64,000 nt of DNA from CBFFRJ01 sp051486985 (GCF_051486985.1 NZ_JAHVDV010000003.1:62001-126000); one strand, 5' to 3'; shown: positions 7,898-16,841, numbered from the stretch's first letter. The notes: generated from the letters alone by a model not told the origin. Numbers and translations are program-made.

Positions 7898-9565
7898 ATG
7901 AGTGAGGCTGAAGCCCGCCCGACTAATTTTATTCGTCAGATCATTGACGAAGATCTTGCTACCGGTAAGCACAATTCCGTTTGCACCCGTTTCCCGCCTG
8001 AACCGAACGGCTACCTGCATATCGGCCACGCGAAATCTATCTGCCTTAATTTTGGTATCGCGCAAGACTATAACGGGCAATGCAATCTGCGTTTCGATGA
8101 CACGAACCCGGTGAAGGAAGATATCGAATACGTTGACTCCATCAAAAATGACGTAGAGTGGCTGGGTTTCCACTGGTCTGGTGATGTGCGTTACTCCTCG
8201 GACTACTTTGATCAACTGCATCAGTATGCGGTTGAGCTGATCACCAAAGGTCTTGCCTTTGTTGATGAACTCTCAGCAGACGAGATCCGCGAGTATCGCG
8301 GTTCGCTTACCGCGCCTGGCAAAAATAGTCCATTCCGCGACCGGAGTGTTGAAGAGAACCTTGCCCTGTTTGAAAAGATGCGGGCTGGTGGCTTTGAAGA
8401 AGGTAAAGCTTGCCTGCGCGCCAAAATTGATATGGCTTCCCCCTTTATTGTGTTGCGCGATCCGGTGCTGTACCGCATCAAATTTGCGGAACACCATCAG
8501 ACAGGTAACAAGTGGTGCATATATCCGATGTACGACTTTACCCACTGCATCAGTGATGCGCTGGAAGGCATTACGCATTCTCTGTGCACGCTGGAATTCC
8601 AGGATAACCGTCGCTTGTACGACTGGGTGCTGGACAACATTTCTATTCCGGTTCACCCGCGCCAGTATGAATTTTCGCGCCTGAATCTGGAATACACCGT
8701 AATGTCAAAACGTAAGCTGAACCTGCTGGTGACGGACAAACATGTTGAAGGCTGGGATGACCCGCGTATGCCGACCATCTCCGGGCTGCGTCGCCGTGGT
8801 TACACCGCCGGATCCATCCGTGAATTCTGCAAACGTATTGGCGTGACGAAGCAGGACAACACCATTGAGATGGCTTCGCTGGAATCCTGCATCCGTGAAG
8901 ATCTTAACGAAAACGCGCCGCGCGCGATGGCAGTAATCGATCCGGTTAAACTGGTTATCGAAAACTACCCGCAGGGTGGGAGCGAAATTGTCACCATGCT
9001 TAATCATCCGAACAAACCGGAAATGGGCAGTCGGGAAGTACCCTTCAGCGGTGAAATCTGGATCGATCGCGCCGATTTTCGCGAAGAAGCTAATAAACAG
9101 TACAAGCGACTGGTGATGGGCAAAGAAGTGCGTCTGCGCAACGCCTACGTGGTAAAAGCTGAACGCGTTGAGAAGGACGCCGAAGGCAATATCACCACTA
9201 TTTTCTGCACCTATGATGCTGACACTCTGAGCAAAGATCCGGCAGATGGTCGCAAGGTAAAAGGCGTGGTTCACTGGGTCAGCGCTGCGCACGCGCTTCC
9301 GGTAGAAATTCGTCTGTATGACCGTTTATTCAGCGTCCCGAACCCGGGTGCTGCTGAAGACTTCCTGTCGGTGATGAATCCGGAATCCCTGGTCATTAAA
9401 CAGGGTTATGCGGAGCCATCCCTGCAGGCCGCAGAAGCGGGTAAAGCTTATCAGTTCGAACGTGAAGGTTATTTCTGTCTCGATAACCGCTACGCCACGG
9501 CACAGAAACTGGTCTTTAACCGCACGGTTGGTCTTCGTGATACCTGGGCGAAAGTCGGCGAATAA
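7898..9565 (+). CDS. glnS: Glutaminyl-tRNA synthetase
   Basis: Class I synthetase charging tRNA-Gln. I chose the ATG at 7898 (MSEAEARPTNFIRQ), which has TGAGGAA upstream and gives 555 residues, against 554 in E. coli; a longer open frame upstream covers the promoter and is not likely translated. HIGH is at residues 41-44 and the KMSKS-like signature MSKRK at 269-273. The C-terminal anticodon-binding beta-barrels are complete. It is a single-gene unit between two terminators. Confidence 0.98.
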   Translation: MSEAEARPTNFIRQIIDEDLATGKHNSVCTRFPPEPNGYLHIGHAKSICLNFGIAQDYNGQCNLRFDDTNPVKEDIEYVDSIKNDVEWLGFHWSGDVRYSSDYFDQLHQYAVELITKGLAFVDELSADEIREYRGSLTAPGKNSPFRDRSVEENLALFEKMRAGGFEEGKACLRAKIDMASPFIVLRDPVLYRIKFAEHHQTGNKWCIYPMYDFTHCISDALEGITHSLCTLEFQDNRRLYDWVLDNISIPVHPRQYEFSRLNLEYTVMSKRKLNLLVTDKHVEGWDDPRMPTISGLRRRGYTAGSIREFCKRIGVTKQDNTIEMASLESCIREDLNENAPRAMAVIDPVKLVIENYPQGGSEIVTMLNHPNKPEMGSREVPFSGEIWIDRADFREEANKQYKRLVMGKEVRLRNAYVVKAERVEKDAEGNITTIFCTYDADTLSKDPADGRKVKGVVHWVSAAHALPVEIRLYDRLFSVPNPGAAEDFLSVMNPESLVIKQGYAEPSLQAAEAGKAYQFEREGYFCLDNRYATAQKLVFNRTVGLRDTWAKVGE

Positions 9566-9582
9566 TTGCAGCTAATCTCATG

Positions 9583-9608
9583 AACGCCGCTTTGTGCGGC
9601 GTTTTTTT
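9583..9608 (+). terminator. Rho-independent terminator of glnS
   Basis: Stem AACGCCGC / GCGGCGTT, loop TTTGT, then a run of seven T. Confidence 0.92.
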
Positions 9609-9655
9609 ATTCTATAACGACGCTGTTATTACTGAACGTAAATAATGGTTTGTGG

Positions 9656-9684
9656 TTGACCTGAAAAATTGTTTTAATTTTATT
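9656..9684 (+). promoter_or_regulatory. Putative chiP promoter overlapped by a NagC-like box
   Basis: TTGACC (9656-9661) and TTTATT (9679-9684) are spaced exactly 17 bp. The spacer carries the palindrome AAAATT-GTTTT-AATTTT (9665-9681), a plausible NagC operator that would block RNA polymerase. In E. coli chiP is known to be repressed by NagC. This predicts a leader of about 270 bases before the chiP start. Nothing else was recognised in the leader until the ChiX site. Confidence 0.5.
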
Positions 9685-9940
9685 ATTTTCTATTTTCATT
9701 TTTAGCAATTTTTTTAGTGAGCCCTTTCTTCTCTCAATAATATTTCTAATCCTCTTCCTCTATTCAAGAAATATGTGTCCCTTGTCATATTCTTGGTTTT
9801 CTTTCTGGCAAATAACTTGATCCTGATAGTCGGTAAAAATAACCTTGATTCGTGGTGTGAAAGAAGTTTGCAGCCACACTTTGCCATTTTTTTATGCTTA
9901 TTTTCTTGCTGCCTGCCTTTGCACAGCATTTTTGTATTTA

Positions 9941-9952
9941 GTCAAAGAGGAA
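9941..9952 (+). promoter_or_regulatory. ChiX sRNA pairing site over the chiP ribosome binding site
   Basis: GTCAAAGAGGAA is the exact complement of the ChiX seed as I recall it (UUCCUCUUUGAC). It includes the Shine-Dalgarno AGAGGAA, six bases before the chiP ATG. ChiX pairing here blocks translation in E. coli and Salmonella. The ChiX gene itself is not in this window. Confidence 0.75.
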
Positions 9953-9957
9953 CAATT

Positions 9958-11358
9958 ATGATCGCGTTTACCGCTAAACGTAAGGCGATAGCATTAGCTA
10001 TTGTCGGTACAACAACACTATCAGCTTTAATAGCACCCCCGGTGGCCAGGGCCGCAGGGTTTGTTGAAGATTCTACACTTACTGGCGGTGTCTATTACTG
10101 GCAGCGTGAACGCGACCGTAAAGATGTCACTGATGGTAATAAATATAAAACCAATCTGGCGCATTCTACCTGGAATACCAATCTCGATTTCCAGTCTGGT
10201 TATGCAGCAGATATGTTTGGTTTCGACGTTGCGGCATTTGCAGCTATTGAAATGGCCGAATCTTCAGGTAGCGCACATCCTAATGAAATGGCGTTTTCTA
10301 ACAGCCATAAGGTCTATGATGAAGACTGGGCTGGAGACCGAAGTGGGGCAAGTCTCTATACTGCTGCGGCAAAATTTAAGTACGGGCCGTTATGGGCCAG
10401 AGCGGGCTATATCCAGCCCACCGGTCAGACGCTACTGGCGTCCAACTGGAGTTTTATGCCGGGTACGTATCAAGGTACGGAAATTGGCGTAAATCTCGAC
10501 TATGAAGATTGCGGTACCCTGAGTTTCTCCTATATGTGGGCCAATGAATATAAGGCCCCCTGGTATAACGAAACCGATAATTTTTACCAGAATGATGGCG
10601 TGAGTAAAATTGATTATGTCCACTCCATTGGCGCGCAATATGATTTTAAAAATGATTTCATTTTAGAAGCGGCATTTGGACAGGCACAGGGCTATGTAGA
10701 TCAGTACTTCGCGAAAGCCAGTTATAAATTTGATATTGCTGGGAGTCCGCTGTCTACAAGCTATCAGTTCTACAGCTCACGTGATAAAGCATCTAATCAC
10801 ACTATCAATGATATTTATGATGGTACGGCCTGGTTACAGGCGCTGACCTTTAATTATGCCGCAGGGCCCGTTGATTTACGTCTGGAGGGCACATGGGTAA
10901 AAGCGGACGGCCGGCAGGGAAATTTCAACTCACGTATGACACCACTTTATGGCTCGTCAAATGGCCGACTGGATATCTGGTGGGATAATCGTTCTGACTT
11001 TAACGCCCATAATGAAAAAGCGGTATTTGTTGGCGCTATGTATGATTTGAAAGATTTAAATCTTCCGGGCTGGGCGGTAGGTGCCTCATATGTTTATGGC
11101 TGGGATGCCAAACCATCCAACGTTTCGTCTGGCGATAAATACTATAAGGCCGGCAATTCAATTAAGGAATCCGCTTACAGCCTGGATGTGGTTTATACCC
11201 TGCAGGACGGCATGGCGAAAGGCACATTATTTAAGCTGCACTTTACCCAGTTCGATAATCACTCCGATATTCCAAGCTGGGGTGGGGGTTACAACAACAT
11301 CTTCCAGGATGAGCGCGACGTGAAATTTATCGTCATTGCACCTTTTACGATTTTCTGA
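9958..11358 (+). CDS. chiP: Chitooligosaccharide outer-membrane porin ChiP (OprD-like)
   Basis: Outer-membrane channel for chitin-derived oligosaccharides. The start at 9958 gives 466 residues (E. coli 468) with a signal peptide ending VARAAG. The open frame continues upstream without a start supported by a ribosome site. The mature sequence GFVEDSTLTGGVYYWQRERD, the alternating aromatic strands and the C-terminal Phe (VIAPFTIF) fit an OprD-type beta-barrel recognised by Bam. It forms an operon with chiQ, 17 bp downstream. Control by NagC at transcription and ChiX at translation is suggested by the sites upstream. Confidence 0.95.
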   Translation: MIAFTAKRKAIALAIVGTTTLSALIAPPVARAAGFVEDSTLTGGVYYWQRERDRKDVTDGNKYKTNLAHSTWNTNLDFQSGYAADMFGFDVAAFAAIEMAESSGSAHPNEMAFSNSHKVYDEDWAGDRSGASLYTAAAKFKYGPLWARAGYIQPTGQTLLASNWSFMPGTYQGTEIGVNLDYEDCGTLSFSYMWANEYKAPWYNETDNFYQNDGVSKIDYVHSIGAQYDFKNDFILEAAFGQAQGYVDQYFAKASYKFDIAGSPLSTSYQFYSSRDKASNHTINDIYDGTAWLQALTFNYAAGPVDLRLEGTWVKADGRQGNFNSRMTPLYGSSNGRLDIWWDNRSDFNAHNEKAVFVGAMYDLKDLNLPGWAVGASYVYGWDAKPSNVSSGDKYYKAGNSIKESAYSLDVVYTLQDGMAKGTLFKLHFTQFDNHSDIPSWGGGYNNIFQDERDVKFIVIAPFTIF

Positions 11359-11375
11359 GGCGAGGGTAGGGCAAC

Positions 11376-11708
11376 ATGAATAAAAGTATAATGACTCTGT
11401 TTATGGTTCTGGGGCTTACCGCCTGCGTACAGCAACCTCAGGCGCCGAAAGAAGATATGCGTTTGAGAGCGGCTTATAGTGCCTGTATTAATACTGCAGA
11501 AGGTTCATCGGAAAAACTTGAAGCCTGCCGTAGCGTGCTGGAAGTGCTGAAGTCAGAAAAGGCGCATCAACAATTTGCCCACGAAGAGTCGGTACGCACC
11601 CTGGATTATCAGCAGTGCCTTGAAGCCACCCATACGGGGAATGGTCAGGCGGTAAAAGCCAACTGCGATCGTATCTGGCAGGAAATTCGTAGCAACAATA
11701 CGCAGTAG
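11376..11708 (+). CDS. chiQ: ChiQ lipoprotein
   Basis: Small outer-membrane-type lipoprotein of 110 residues, cotranscribed with the porin chiP. The signal peptide ends in the lipobox LTAC, so Cys17 would be lipidated. The mature protein is polar and mostly helical, with further Cys residues (YSACIN, LEACRS, YQQCLE, KANCDR) that could form disulfides. The family (YbfN) has no defined biochemical activity; a role in chitosugar uptake is inferred from the operon. Confidence 0.92.
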   Translation: MNKSIMTLFMVLGLTACVQQPQAPKEDMRLRAAYSACINTAEGSSEKLEACRSVLEVLKSEKAHQQFAHEESVRTLDYQQCLEATHTGNGQAVKANCDRIWQEIRSNNTQ

Positions 11709-11728
11709 CCACCCAGGGTAAACCAATA

Positions 11729-11756
11729 AAAAAGCCAACCTTCAGGTTGGCTTTTT
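11729..11756. terminator. Bidirectional terminator between chiPQ and fur
   Basis: Perfect 12-bp stem AAAAAGCCAACC / GGTTGGCTTTTT with TTCA loop, giving T runs on both strands. It serves converging chiQ and fur. Confidence 0.93.
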
Positions 11757-11770
11757 ACGTTTACGGAAGA

Positions 11771-12220
11771 TTACTTAGCAATCTCGTGGGCGTTTTCATC
11801 GCTGCGGCAGTCGCCTTCAGCGCAATGGCCGTAGAGGTACAGGCTATGGTTCGTCAGGCGAATGCCGTGTTGGGAGGCAATTTCACGCTGCCGGGCTTCA
11901 ATGGAGTCATCACTGAATTCAATCACTTTGCCACAGTCGAGGCAAATCAGGTGGTCATGGTGATGCTGCTGAGTCAGTTCAAAGACAGATTTGCCGCCTT
12001 CGAAATTATGGCGGGTTACGATCCCGGCATCATCAAACTGGTTCAGTACACGGTAAACCGTTGCCAGCCCGATCTCTTCGCCCATATCGATAAGGCGCTT
12101 ATATAAATCTTCCGCACTGACATGATGGTTGTCCGGCTCCTGAAGCACTTCCAGGATTTTCAAGCGAGGAAGCGTGACTTTCAGGCCGGCCTTCTTTAAT
12201 GCGGTATTGTTGTCAGTCAT
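11771..12220 (-). CDS. fur: Ferric uptake regulator Fur
   Basis: Iron-dependent repressor. The protein has 149 residues, one more than E. coli, with the tail NAHEIAK replacing the usual ending. The N-terminal winged helix includes GLATVYRVLNQF. The C-terminal dimer domain has the metal-binding cluster HHHDHLICLDCG and later Cys residues in GHCAEGDCR. It lies downstream of fldA and a short uof-like leader ORF on the same strand, as in E. coli. Confidence 0.98.
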   Translation of the reverse strand: MTDNNTALKKAGLKVTLPRLKILEVLQEPDNHHVSAEDLYKRLIDMGEEIGLATVYRVLNQFDDAGIVTRHNFEGGKSVFELTQQHHHDHLICLDCGKVIEFSDDSIEARQREIASQHGIRLTNHSLYLYGHCAEGDCRSDENAHEIAK

Positions 12221-12238
12221 GCGGAATCTGTCCTGTTG

Positions 12239-12298
12239 CTAAACGATTCGCTTCCGGGGAGGGAAGCTACAAGGAATGCTCTGGGAAATGCGTCTCAT
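12239..12298 (-). CDS. uof: uof-like leader peptide upstream of fur
   Basis: Nineteen codons, MRRISQSIPCSFPPRKRIV, starting at an ATG that occupies the same place as the E. coli uof start (TATAATGAGACGC). In E. coli, as I recall, uof has 28 codons and its stop overlaps the fur start, so the two are translationally coupled and RyhB acts through uof. Here the A-to-A distance to fur is 78 rather than 79 bases, the frame differs, and a TAG ends the ORF 18 bases before fur. The region over the start matches a Fur box at 13 of 19 positions. Translation is not proven. Confidence 0.55.
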   Translation of the reverse strand: MRRISQSIPCSFPPRKRIV

Positions 12299-12506
12299 TA
12301 TAGAACTGCCATGTCTAAATGAAAACTGCAAGTCCTCAAGTAAAGTAAGCGTATAAAACGTGGTAGCGCCAACAAAGTCATGCGGTATCCGTTTCAACCA
12401 GGCCATATTGTACAGTGCTGGCGGCAAAAGTTAAAAAAATGTAGCAATTATTTCCATTGGTTTTAACTATCAATAAGGCGCAACATGTAGATTGCGCCAT
12501 ATACTG

Positions 12507-13037
12507 TCAGGCATTAATAATTGCGGTAAGGTTCAGCTCTTCAGAAATCTGTTTCACCCATTTTTCGACGCGACCCGCGGTGAGCTCCGGTTGACGATCT
12601 TCATCAATAGCCAGACCTACAAAGTGATCATCGTCAGCAAGGCCTTTGGACGCTTCAAAATGGTAACCTTCTGTCGGCCAGTGACCAACGATGACCGCGC
12701 CGCGCGGTTCGATGATGTCACGGATAGTCCCCAGTGCATCACAGAAGTATTCGGCATAATCTTCCTGGTCACCGCAACCAAAAAGGGCAACCAGCTTTCC
12801 ATTGAAATCAATCTCTTCCAGCGTCGGGAAAAAGTCGTCCCAGTCACACTGTGCTTCGCCGTAATACCAGGTTGGAATACCCAGCAACAGAATATCGTAA
12901 CCTTCCAGATCTTCTTTGCTGCTCTTCGCAATATCGTGAACATCCGCAACATCTTTACCAAGCTGCGCCTGAATCATTTTTGCGATGTTTTCGGTATTAC
13001 CGGTGTCGCTGCCGAAAAAAATGCCAGTGATTGCCAT
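12507..13037 (-). CDS. fldA: Flavodoxin 1
   Basis: FMN electron carrier feeding, among others, ribonucleotide reductase activation, methionine synthase and IspG/IspH. The start at 13037 (MAITGIFFGSDTGNTENIA) has AGAGGT upstream and gives 176 residues, exactly the E. coli length; the open frame continues 33 codons upstream without support. The phosphate loop GSDTGNTEN, the WYYG isoalloxazine-stacking loop and GCGDQEDYAEYF are typical. It is first of the fldA-uof-fur group. Confidence 0.98.
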   Translation of the reverse strand: MAITGIFFGSDTGNTENIAKMIQAQLGKDVADVHDIAKSSKEDLEGYDILLLGIPTWYYGEAQCDWDDFFPTLEEIDFNGKLVALFGCGDQEDYAEYFCDALGTIRDIIEPRGAVIVGHWPTEGYHFEASKGLADDDHFVGLAIDEDRQPELTAGRVEKWVKQISEELNLTAIINA

Positions 13038-13171
13038 GAGTAAAATAACCTCTTGAAACTTAATGATATGGTGGTGGCGTTTAGCCCACGGATAAGGGCA
13101 ATCATAGCAGATAGGAGAAGCGCGCGGAAACTGCAATCGCCTCGGACTGCACTCTCTGCTACATGAAAGCG

Positions 13172-13480
13172 TTAATCAGACGAAGATTCAGAGTAATCAA
13201 TGCTGTTCAGCGCTTTGAGCTGTTCCAGCAACATCTCTTCAATGAGTTCACTGCGGCTCATTTGACGCGCGTCTGCCAGGGCATTCAGTGCGTCCACTGC
13301 CTCAGCATTTATTTTCAATTCGACGCGTTTAAGCCCACGAAATTTATCGCGTTTAAGCTGGTTACGCTTGTTAATGCGTAATTGCTCGTCGCGAGAGAGC
13401 GGATTGGTTTTGGGACGTCCCGGGCGACGCTCATTCGCGAACAGATCTAGTGTCGTGCGGTCCGTTTGTTCTTTAGCCAT
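13172..13480 (-). CDS. ybfE: LexA-regulated protein YbfE (CopB-like)
   Basis: A 102-residue basic protein. The N-terminal half (RPGRPKTNPLSRDEQLRINK) is rich in Arg/Lys and nearly identical to E. coli YbfE. The C-terminal part, RVELKINAEAVDALNALADA then MSRSELIEEMLLEQL, has the form of a ribbon-helix-helix DNA-binding unit. The tail LNSIDYSESSSD differs from K-12. It lies between fldA and ybfF on the same strand. E. coli ybfE belongs to the SOS regulon; the molecular function is unknown. Confidence 0.9.
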   Translation of the reverse strand: MAKEQTDRTTLDLFANERRPGRPKTNPLSRDEQLRINKRNQLKRDKFRGLKRVELKINAEAVDALNALADARQMSRSELIEEMLLEQLKALNSIDYSESSSD

Positions 13481-13597
13481 GGTTTAAGGATACTACGGGA
13501 AGTACAAGCAATCGGGTCATTGCCCGGGCTGATTAGCGCGCCATCATACATCAGCGATGCAGGGACGCCAACGCCCGGGCGCGTTATGGCGACCGGT

Positions 13598-13617
13598 CGC
13601 CGGGTTTTTAATCAGTT
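13598..13617 (-). promoter_or_regulatory. Weak LexA-like box upstream of ybfE
   Basis: Reading on the minus strand, AACTGATTAAAAACCCGGCG differs by one base from the site I recall as proposed for E. coli ybfE. It matches the CTG half of the LexA consensus but the second half is poor. It overlaps the end of ybfF. Confidence 0.4.
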
Positions 13618-14385
13618 CGTCTTTTCAGAGAGATAACGGCGGATGGCGCGTAAAACGGCATCTGGCTTTTCTGCATGTACCCAGTGCCCCGCGCCCGCAA
13701 TGACATGCGCCTTCGCCTGAGGAAACTGGCTGAGTAACGCCTGCCGGTACTGCTCAGTCACATAAGGGGAGTTACCGCCGGGAATGAAAAGAGCGGGGTG
13801 GTTCCAGGCCGGAACGGCTTCCCAACCCACAATATGCGGATACTCTTCCCATAATACGGGAACGTTAAATCGCCACTGGCCCTCACTAAAAGATTTCAGA
13901 AGAAACTGAATAACGCCCTCTTCATCAATTACCGTGCGCATCACGGCCGCTGCTTGCTGGCGCGTGGTGACCTTTGCATCCGTTACGGCATTGATGGCGG
14001 CGAAAATCTCGTCATGGCGACGTACAGCGTAATCGACAGGGGCAATATCAATAGCCACCAGCCCGTCAATACGTTCCGGCGCAATCGCCGTTAATGCCAT
14101 CACCGCTTTGCCGCCCATGGAGTGGCCGATGAAGGTAGCGCGTTCGATACCCTGCGCGTCCAGTGTCTCGACCAGATCCTGCGCCATTGCCGGATAATTC
14201 ATCGTGTCGGAACGGTCAGACTGCCCGTGATTACGCATATCCACTTGCAGAATATCATGATCAAGGACGAGGTCGCGGGCAAGGATACCCAGGTTGTCAA
14301 GGCTGCCAAACAGGCCATGAACCAGGACGATGGGAGAATTGTTGTGCGATTGTTGTGCAGTTTGCGCTCGGGTATTCAATTTCAT
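13612..14385 (-). CDS. ybfF: Acyl-CoA esterase YbfF (alpha/beta hydrolase)
   Basis: Cytoplasmic esterase of 257 residues (E. coli 254), reported in E. coli to hydrolyse acyl-CoA and malonyl-CoA. It has the oxyanion-hole HGLFGS, the nucleophile elbow GHSMGG, acidic residues in IDIAPVD, and the catalytic His in GAGHWVHAEKP. It diverges from seqA across a 182-bp gap that must hold both promoters. Confidence 0.95.
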   Translation of the reverse strand: MKLNTRAQTAQQSHNNSPIVLVHGLFGSLDNLGILARDLVLDHDILQVDMRNHGQSDRSDTMNYPAMAQDLVETLDAQGIERATFIGHSMGGKAVMALTAIAPERIDGLVAIDIAPVDYAVRRHDEIFAAINAVTDAKVTTRQQAAAVMRTVIDEEGVIQFLLKSFSEGQWRFNVPVLWEEYPHIVGWEAVPAWNHPALFIPGGNSPYVTEQYRQALLSQFPQAKAHVIAGAGHWVHAEKPDAVLRAIRRYLSEKTN

Positions 14386-14567
14386 GGCAAAGTTCTTTTT
14401 TTCGCTCTTTCGGATTAGGGTATTATGTTGAACATTCTGCCGCCCGGCTGCAAGGTTCAGAGGTAATCTAACTTAGCCGCCACTCAGGTTAAGCGCTATC
14501 CGCTGTTGAGATTTGACTCTATAATCTCAATAACTTGTATTCAGATAAGACACTGCACTGGATTAAA

Positions 14568-15119
14568 ATGAAAACGATTGAAGTTGATGATGAACTCTAC
14601 AGTTATATTGCCAGCCACACGAAGCATATTGGTGAGAGCGCATCCGACATTTTACGGCGCATGTTGAAATTTTCCGCCTCCTCTCAACCTGCTGCCACGC
14701 TGACCGCCGCTGCAAAAGAAACCCCTGTTACACCGAAGGTTGAAGAGACTAAACCGACGAACACCGCGAAGGACAGGGTGCGTGCCGTGCGCGAGCTTCT
14801 GCTTTCGGATGAATACGCTGAACAGAAAAAAGCGGTTAACCGTTTCATGCTGGTGCTGTCTACACTCTATTCTCTGGACAATAAAGCCTTTGCAGAATCC
14901 ACTGAGTCTCTGCACGGGCGGACCCGCGTATACTTTGCGTCTGACGAACAAACCTTGTTGCAAAATGGCACGCAGACTAAGCCAAAACAGGTGCCAGACA
15001 CGCCATACTGGGTCATCACCAACACTAATACGGGTCGTAAATGCAGCATGATCGAACACATCATGCAGTCAATGCAGTTCCCGGCGGAATTGATTGAAAA
15101 GGTTTGCGGCACAATTTAA
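14568..15119 (+). CDS. seqA: Negative regulator of replication initiation SeqA
   Basis: Binds hemimethylated GATC and sequesters oriC and newly replicated DNA. The start at 14568 (MKTIEVDDELYSYIASHT) gives 183 residues (E. coli 181). The N-terminal oligomerisation segment is followed by an Ala/Thr/Pro-rich linker at about residues 45-65 and the C-terminal DNA-binding domain (GRTRVYFASDEQTLL, NTNTGRK). It is followed after 24 bp by pgm, as in E. coli. Confidence 0.97.
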   Translation: MKTIEVDDELYSYIASHTKHIGESASDILRRMLKFSASSQPAATLTAAAKETPVTPKVEETKPTNTAKDRVRAVRELLLSDEYAEQKKAVNRFMLVLSTLYSLDNKAFAESTESLHGRTRVYFASDEQTLLQNGTQTKPKQVPDTPYWVITNTNTGRKCSMIEHIMQSMQFPAELIEKVCGTI

Positions 15120-15143
15120 TCCTTGCATAAGAAGGACCAGGCA

Positions 15144-16784
15144 ATGGCTAACCATGAACGTGCAGGTCAACCTGCGCAGCAGAGCGATTTGATCAACGTC
15201 GCCCAACTTACCGCCCAGTACTACGTGCTGAAGCCGGAAGTGGGTAACGCTGAACATGCGGTAAAATTTGGTACATCAGGCCACCGTGGCAGTGCGTGGC
15301 GCCACAGCTTTAACGAGCCTCATATTCTGGCGATTGCTCAGGCGATTGCTGAAGAGCGCGCTAAAAACGGCATCACCGGGCCATGCTACGTGGGTAAAGA
15401 TACCCATGCTTTGTCTGAACCTGCGTTCATCTCCGTGCTTGAAGTGCTGGCAGCAAATGGCGTTGACCTCATTGTGCAGGAAAACAACGGCTTTACGCCT
15501 ACGCCGGCCGTCTCAAACGCCATCCTGGTCCACAACAAAAACGGCGGCGCGCTGGCAGACGGTATTGTTATCACCCCCTCACACAACCCGCCGGAAGATG
15601 GTGGCATCAAATACAACCCACCTAACGGCGGCCCGGCAGATACAAACGTTACCAAAGTGGTAGAAGATCGTGCTAACGCGCTACTGGCTGACGGTCTGAA
15701 AGGCGTGAAACGCATTTCGCTGGATGCCGCGCTCGCTTCCGGTCATGTAAAAGAACAGGATCTGGTTCAGCCATTTATCGAAGGGCTGGCGGAGATCGTT
15801 GATATGGCGGCGATTCAGAAAGCCGGTCTGAAGCTGGGCGTTGATCCGCTTGGTGGCTCCGGTATCGAATACTGGAAACGCATCGCCGACTTCTACAAAC
15901 TTGATCTGACCCTCGTGAACGATCAGGTTGATCAGACGTTCCGCTTTATGCACCTCGACAAAGACGGTGTGATCCGCATGGACTGCTCCTCTGAAAGTGC
16001 GATGGCGGGGCTTCTGGCGCTGCGCGACAAGTTTGACCTGGCCTTCGCCAACGACCCTGACTATGACCGCCACGGCATTGTTACCCCGGCTGGTCTGATG
16101 AACCCCAACCACTATCTGGCGGTGGCGATCAACTACCTGTTCCAGCATCGTCCGCAGTGGGGCAAAGAGGTGGCAGTAGGTAAAACGCTGGTCTCCTCGG
16201 CGATGATTGACCGTGTGGTCAACGACCTTGGCCGTAAGCTGGTGGAAGTGCCGGTGGGCTTTAAATGGTTCGTAGATGGTCTGTTTGACGGAAGCTTCGG
16301 CTTTGGCGGGGAAGAGAGCGCGGGGGCATCCTTCCTGCGCTTTGACGGCACGCCCTGGTCAACTGACAAAGACGGTATCATCATGTGCCTGCTGGCAGCA
16401 GAGATCACGGCCGTTACCGGCAAAAACCCACAGCAGCACTATGACGAACTGGCCGAGCGCTTCGGTGCGCCGAGTTACAATCGTCTGGGGGCCAGCGCCA
16501 CTTCTGCACAGAAAGCCGCGCTGTCTAAGCTTTCTCCGGAGATGGTCAGCGCCAGCACGCTGGCAGGCGACCCAATCACCGCGCGCCTGACGGCGGCACC
16601 GGGCAATGGTGCTTCTATTGGGGGCCTGAAAGTGATGACCGACAACGGCTGGTTTGCGGCACGTCCGTCCGGTACGGAAGACGCCTATAAAATTTATTGC
16701 GAAAGCTTCCTCGGTGAGGAACACCGTAAGCTTATCGAGAAAGAAGCGGTTGAGATTGTCAGCGAAGTGCTGAAAAACGCCTGA
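15144..16784 (+). CDS. pgm: Phosphoglucomutase
   Basis: Interconverts glucose-1-P and glucose-6-P, feeding glycogen, trehalose and UDP-glucose. I chose the ATG at 15144, with AAGGACC upstream, giving 546 residues, the E. coli length. The phosphoserine loop is TPSHNPPEDGG near residue 146, the metal loop DPDYDRHG, the sugar loop GGEESAGAS, and the phosphate-binding end RPSGTEDAYKIY. It is likely cotranscribed with seqA and is followed by a terminator. Confidence 0.97.
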   Translation: MANHERAGQPAQQSDLINVAQLTAQYYVLKPEVGNAEHAVKFGTSGHRGSAWRHSFNEPHILAIAQAIAEERAKNGITGPCYVGKDTHALSEPAFISVLEVLAANGVDLIVQENNGFTPTPAVSNAILVHNKNGGALADGIVITPSHNPPEDGGIKYNPPNGGPADTNVTKVVEDRANALLADGLKGVKRISLDAALASGHVKEQDLVQPFIEGLAEIVDMAAIQKAGLKLGVDPLGGSGIEYWKRIADFYKLDLTLVNDQVDQTFRFMHLDKDGVIRMDCSSESAMAGLLALRDKFDLAFANDPDYDRHGIVTPAGLMNPNHYLAVAINYLFQHRPQWGKEVAVGKTLVSSAMIDRVVNDLGRKLVEVPVGFKWFVDGLFDGSFGFGGEESAGASFLRFDGTPWSTDKDGIIMCLLAAEITAVTGKNPQQHYDELAERFGAPSYNRLGASATSAQKAALSKLSPEMVSASTLAGDPITARLTAAPGNGASIGGLKVMTDNGWFAARPSGTEDAYKIYCESFLGEEHRKLIEKEAVEIVSEVLKNA

Positions 16785-16801
16785 TGCTATAGTCTTGTCC
16801 G

Positions 16802-16833
16802 GCCCGGTCGCGTTCGCGTGACCGGGCTTTTTT
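16802..16833 (+). terminator. Rho-independent terminator of seqA-pgm
   Basis: Stem GCCCGGTC / GACCGGGC with a roughly ten-base loop, followed by a T run. It faces the converging kdpE end. Confidence 0.9.
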
Positions 16834-16841
16834 ATGCCCGC

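Noticed and set aside
9775..9957. N-terminal extension of chiP
   Set aside because: The frame is open, but it lies in the leader, lacks a ribosome site, and would place hydrophobic sequence before a complete signal peptide.
12299..12427. Longer leader ORF (62 codons) before fur
   Set aside because: Its start has no ribosome site; only the last 19 codons correspond in position to uof.
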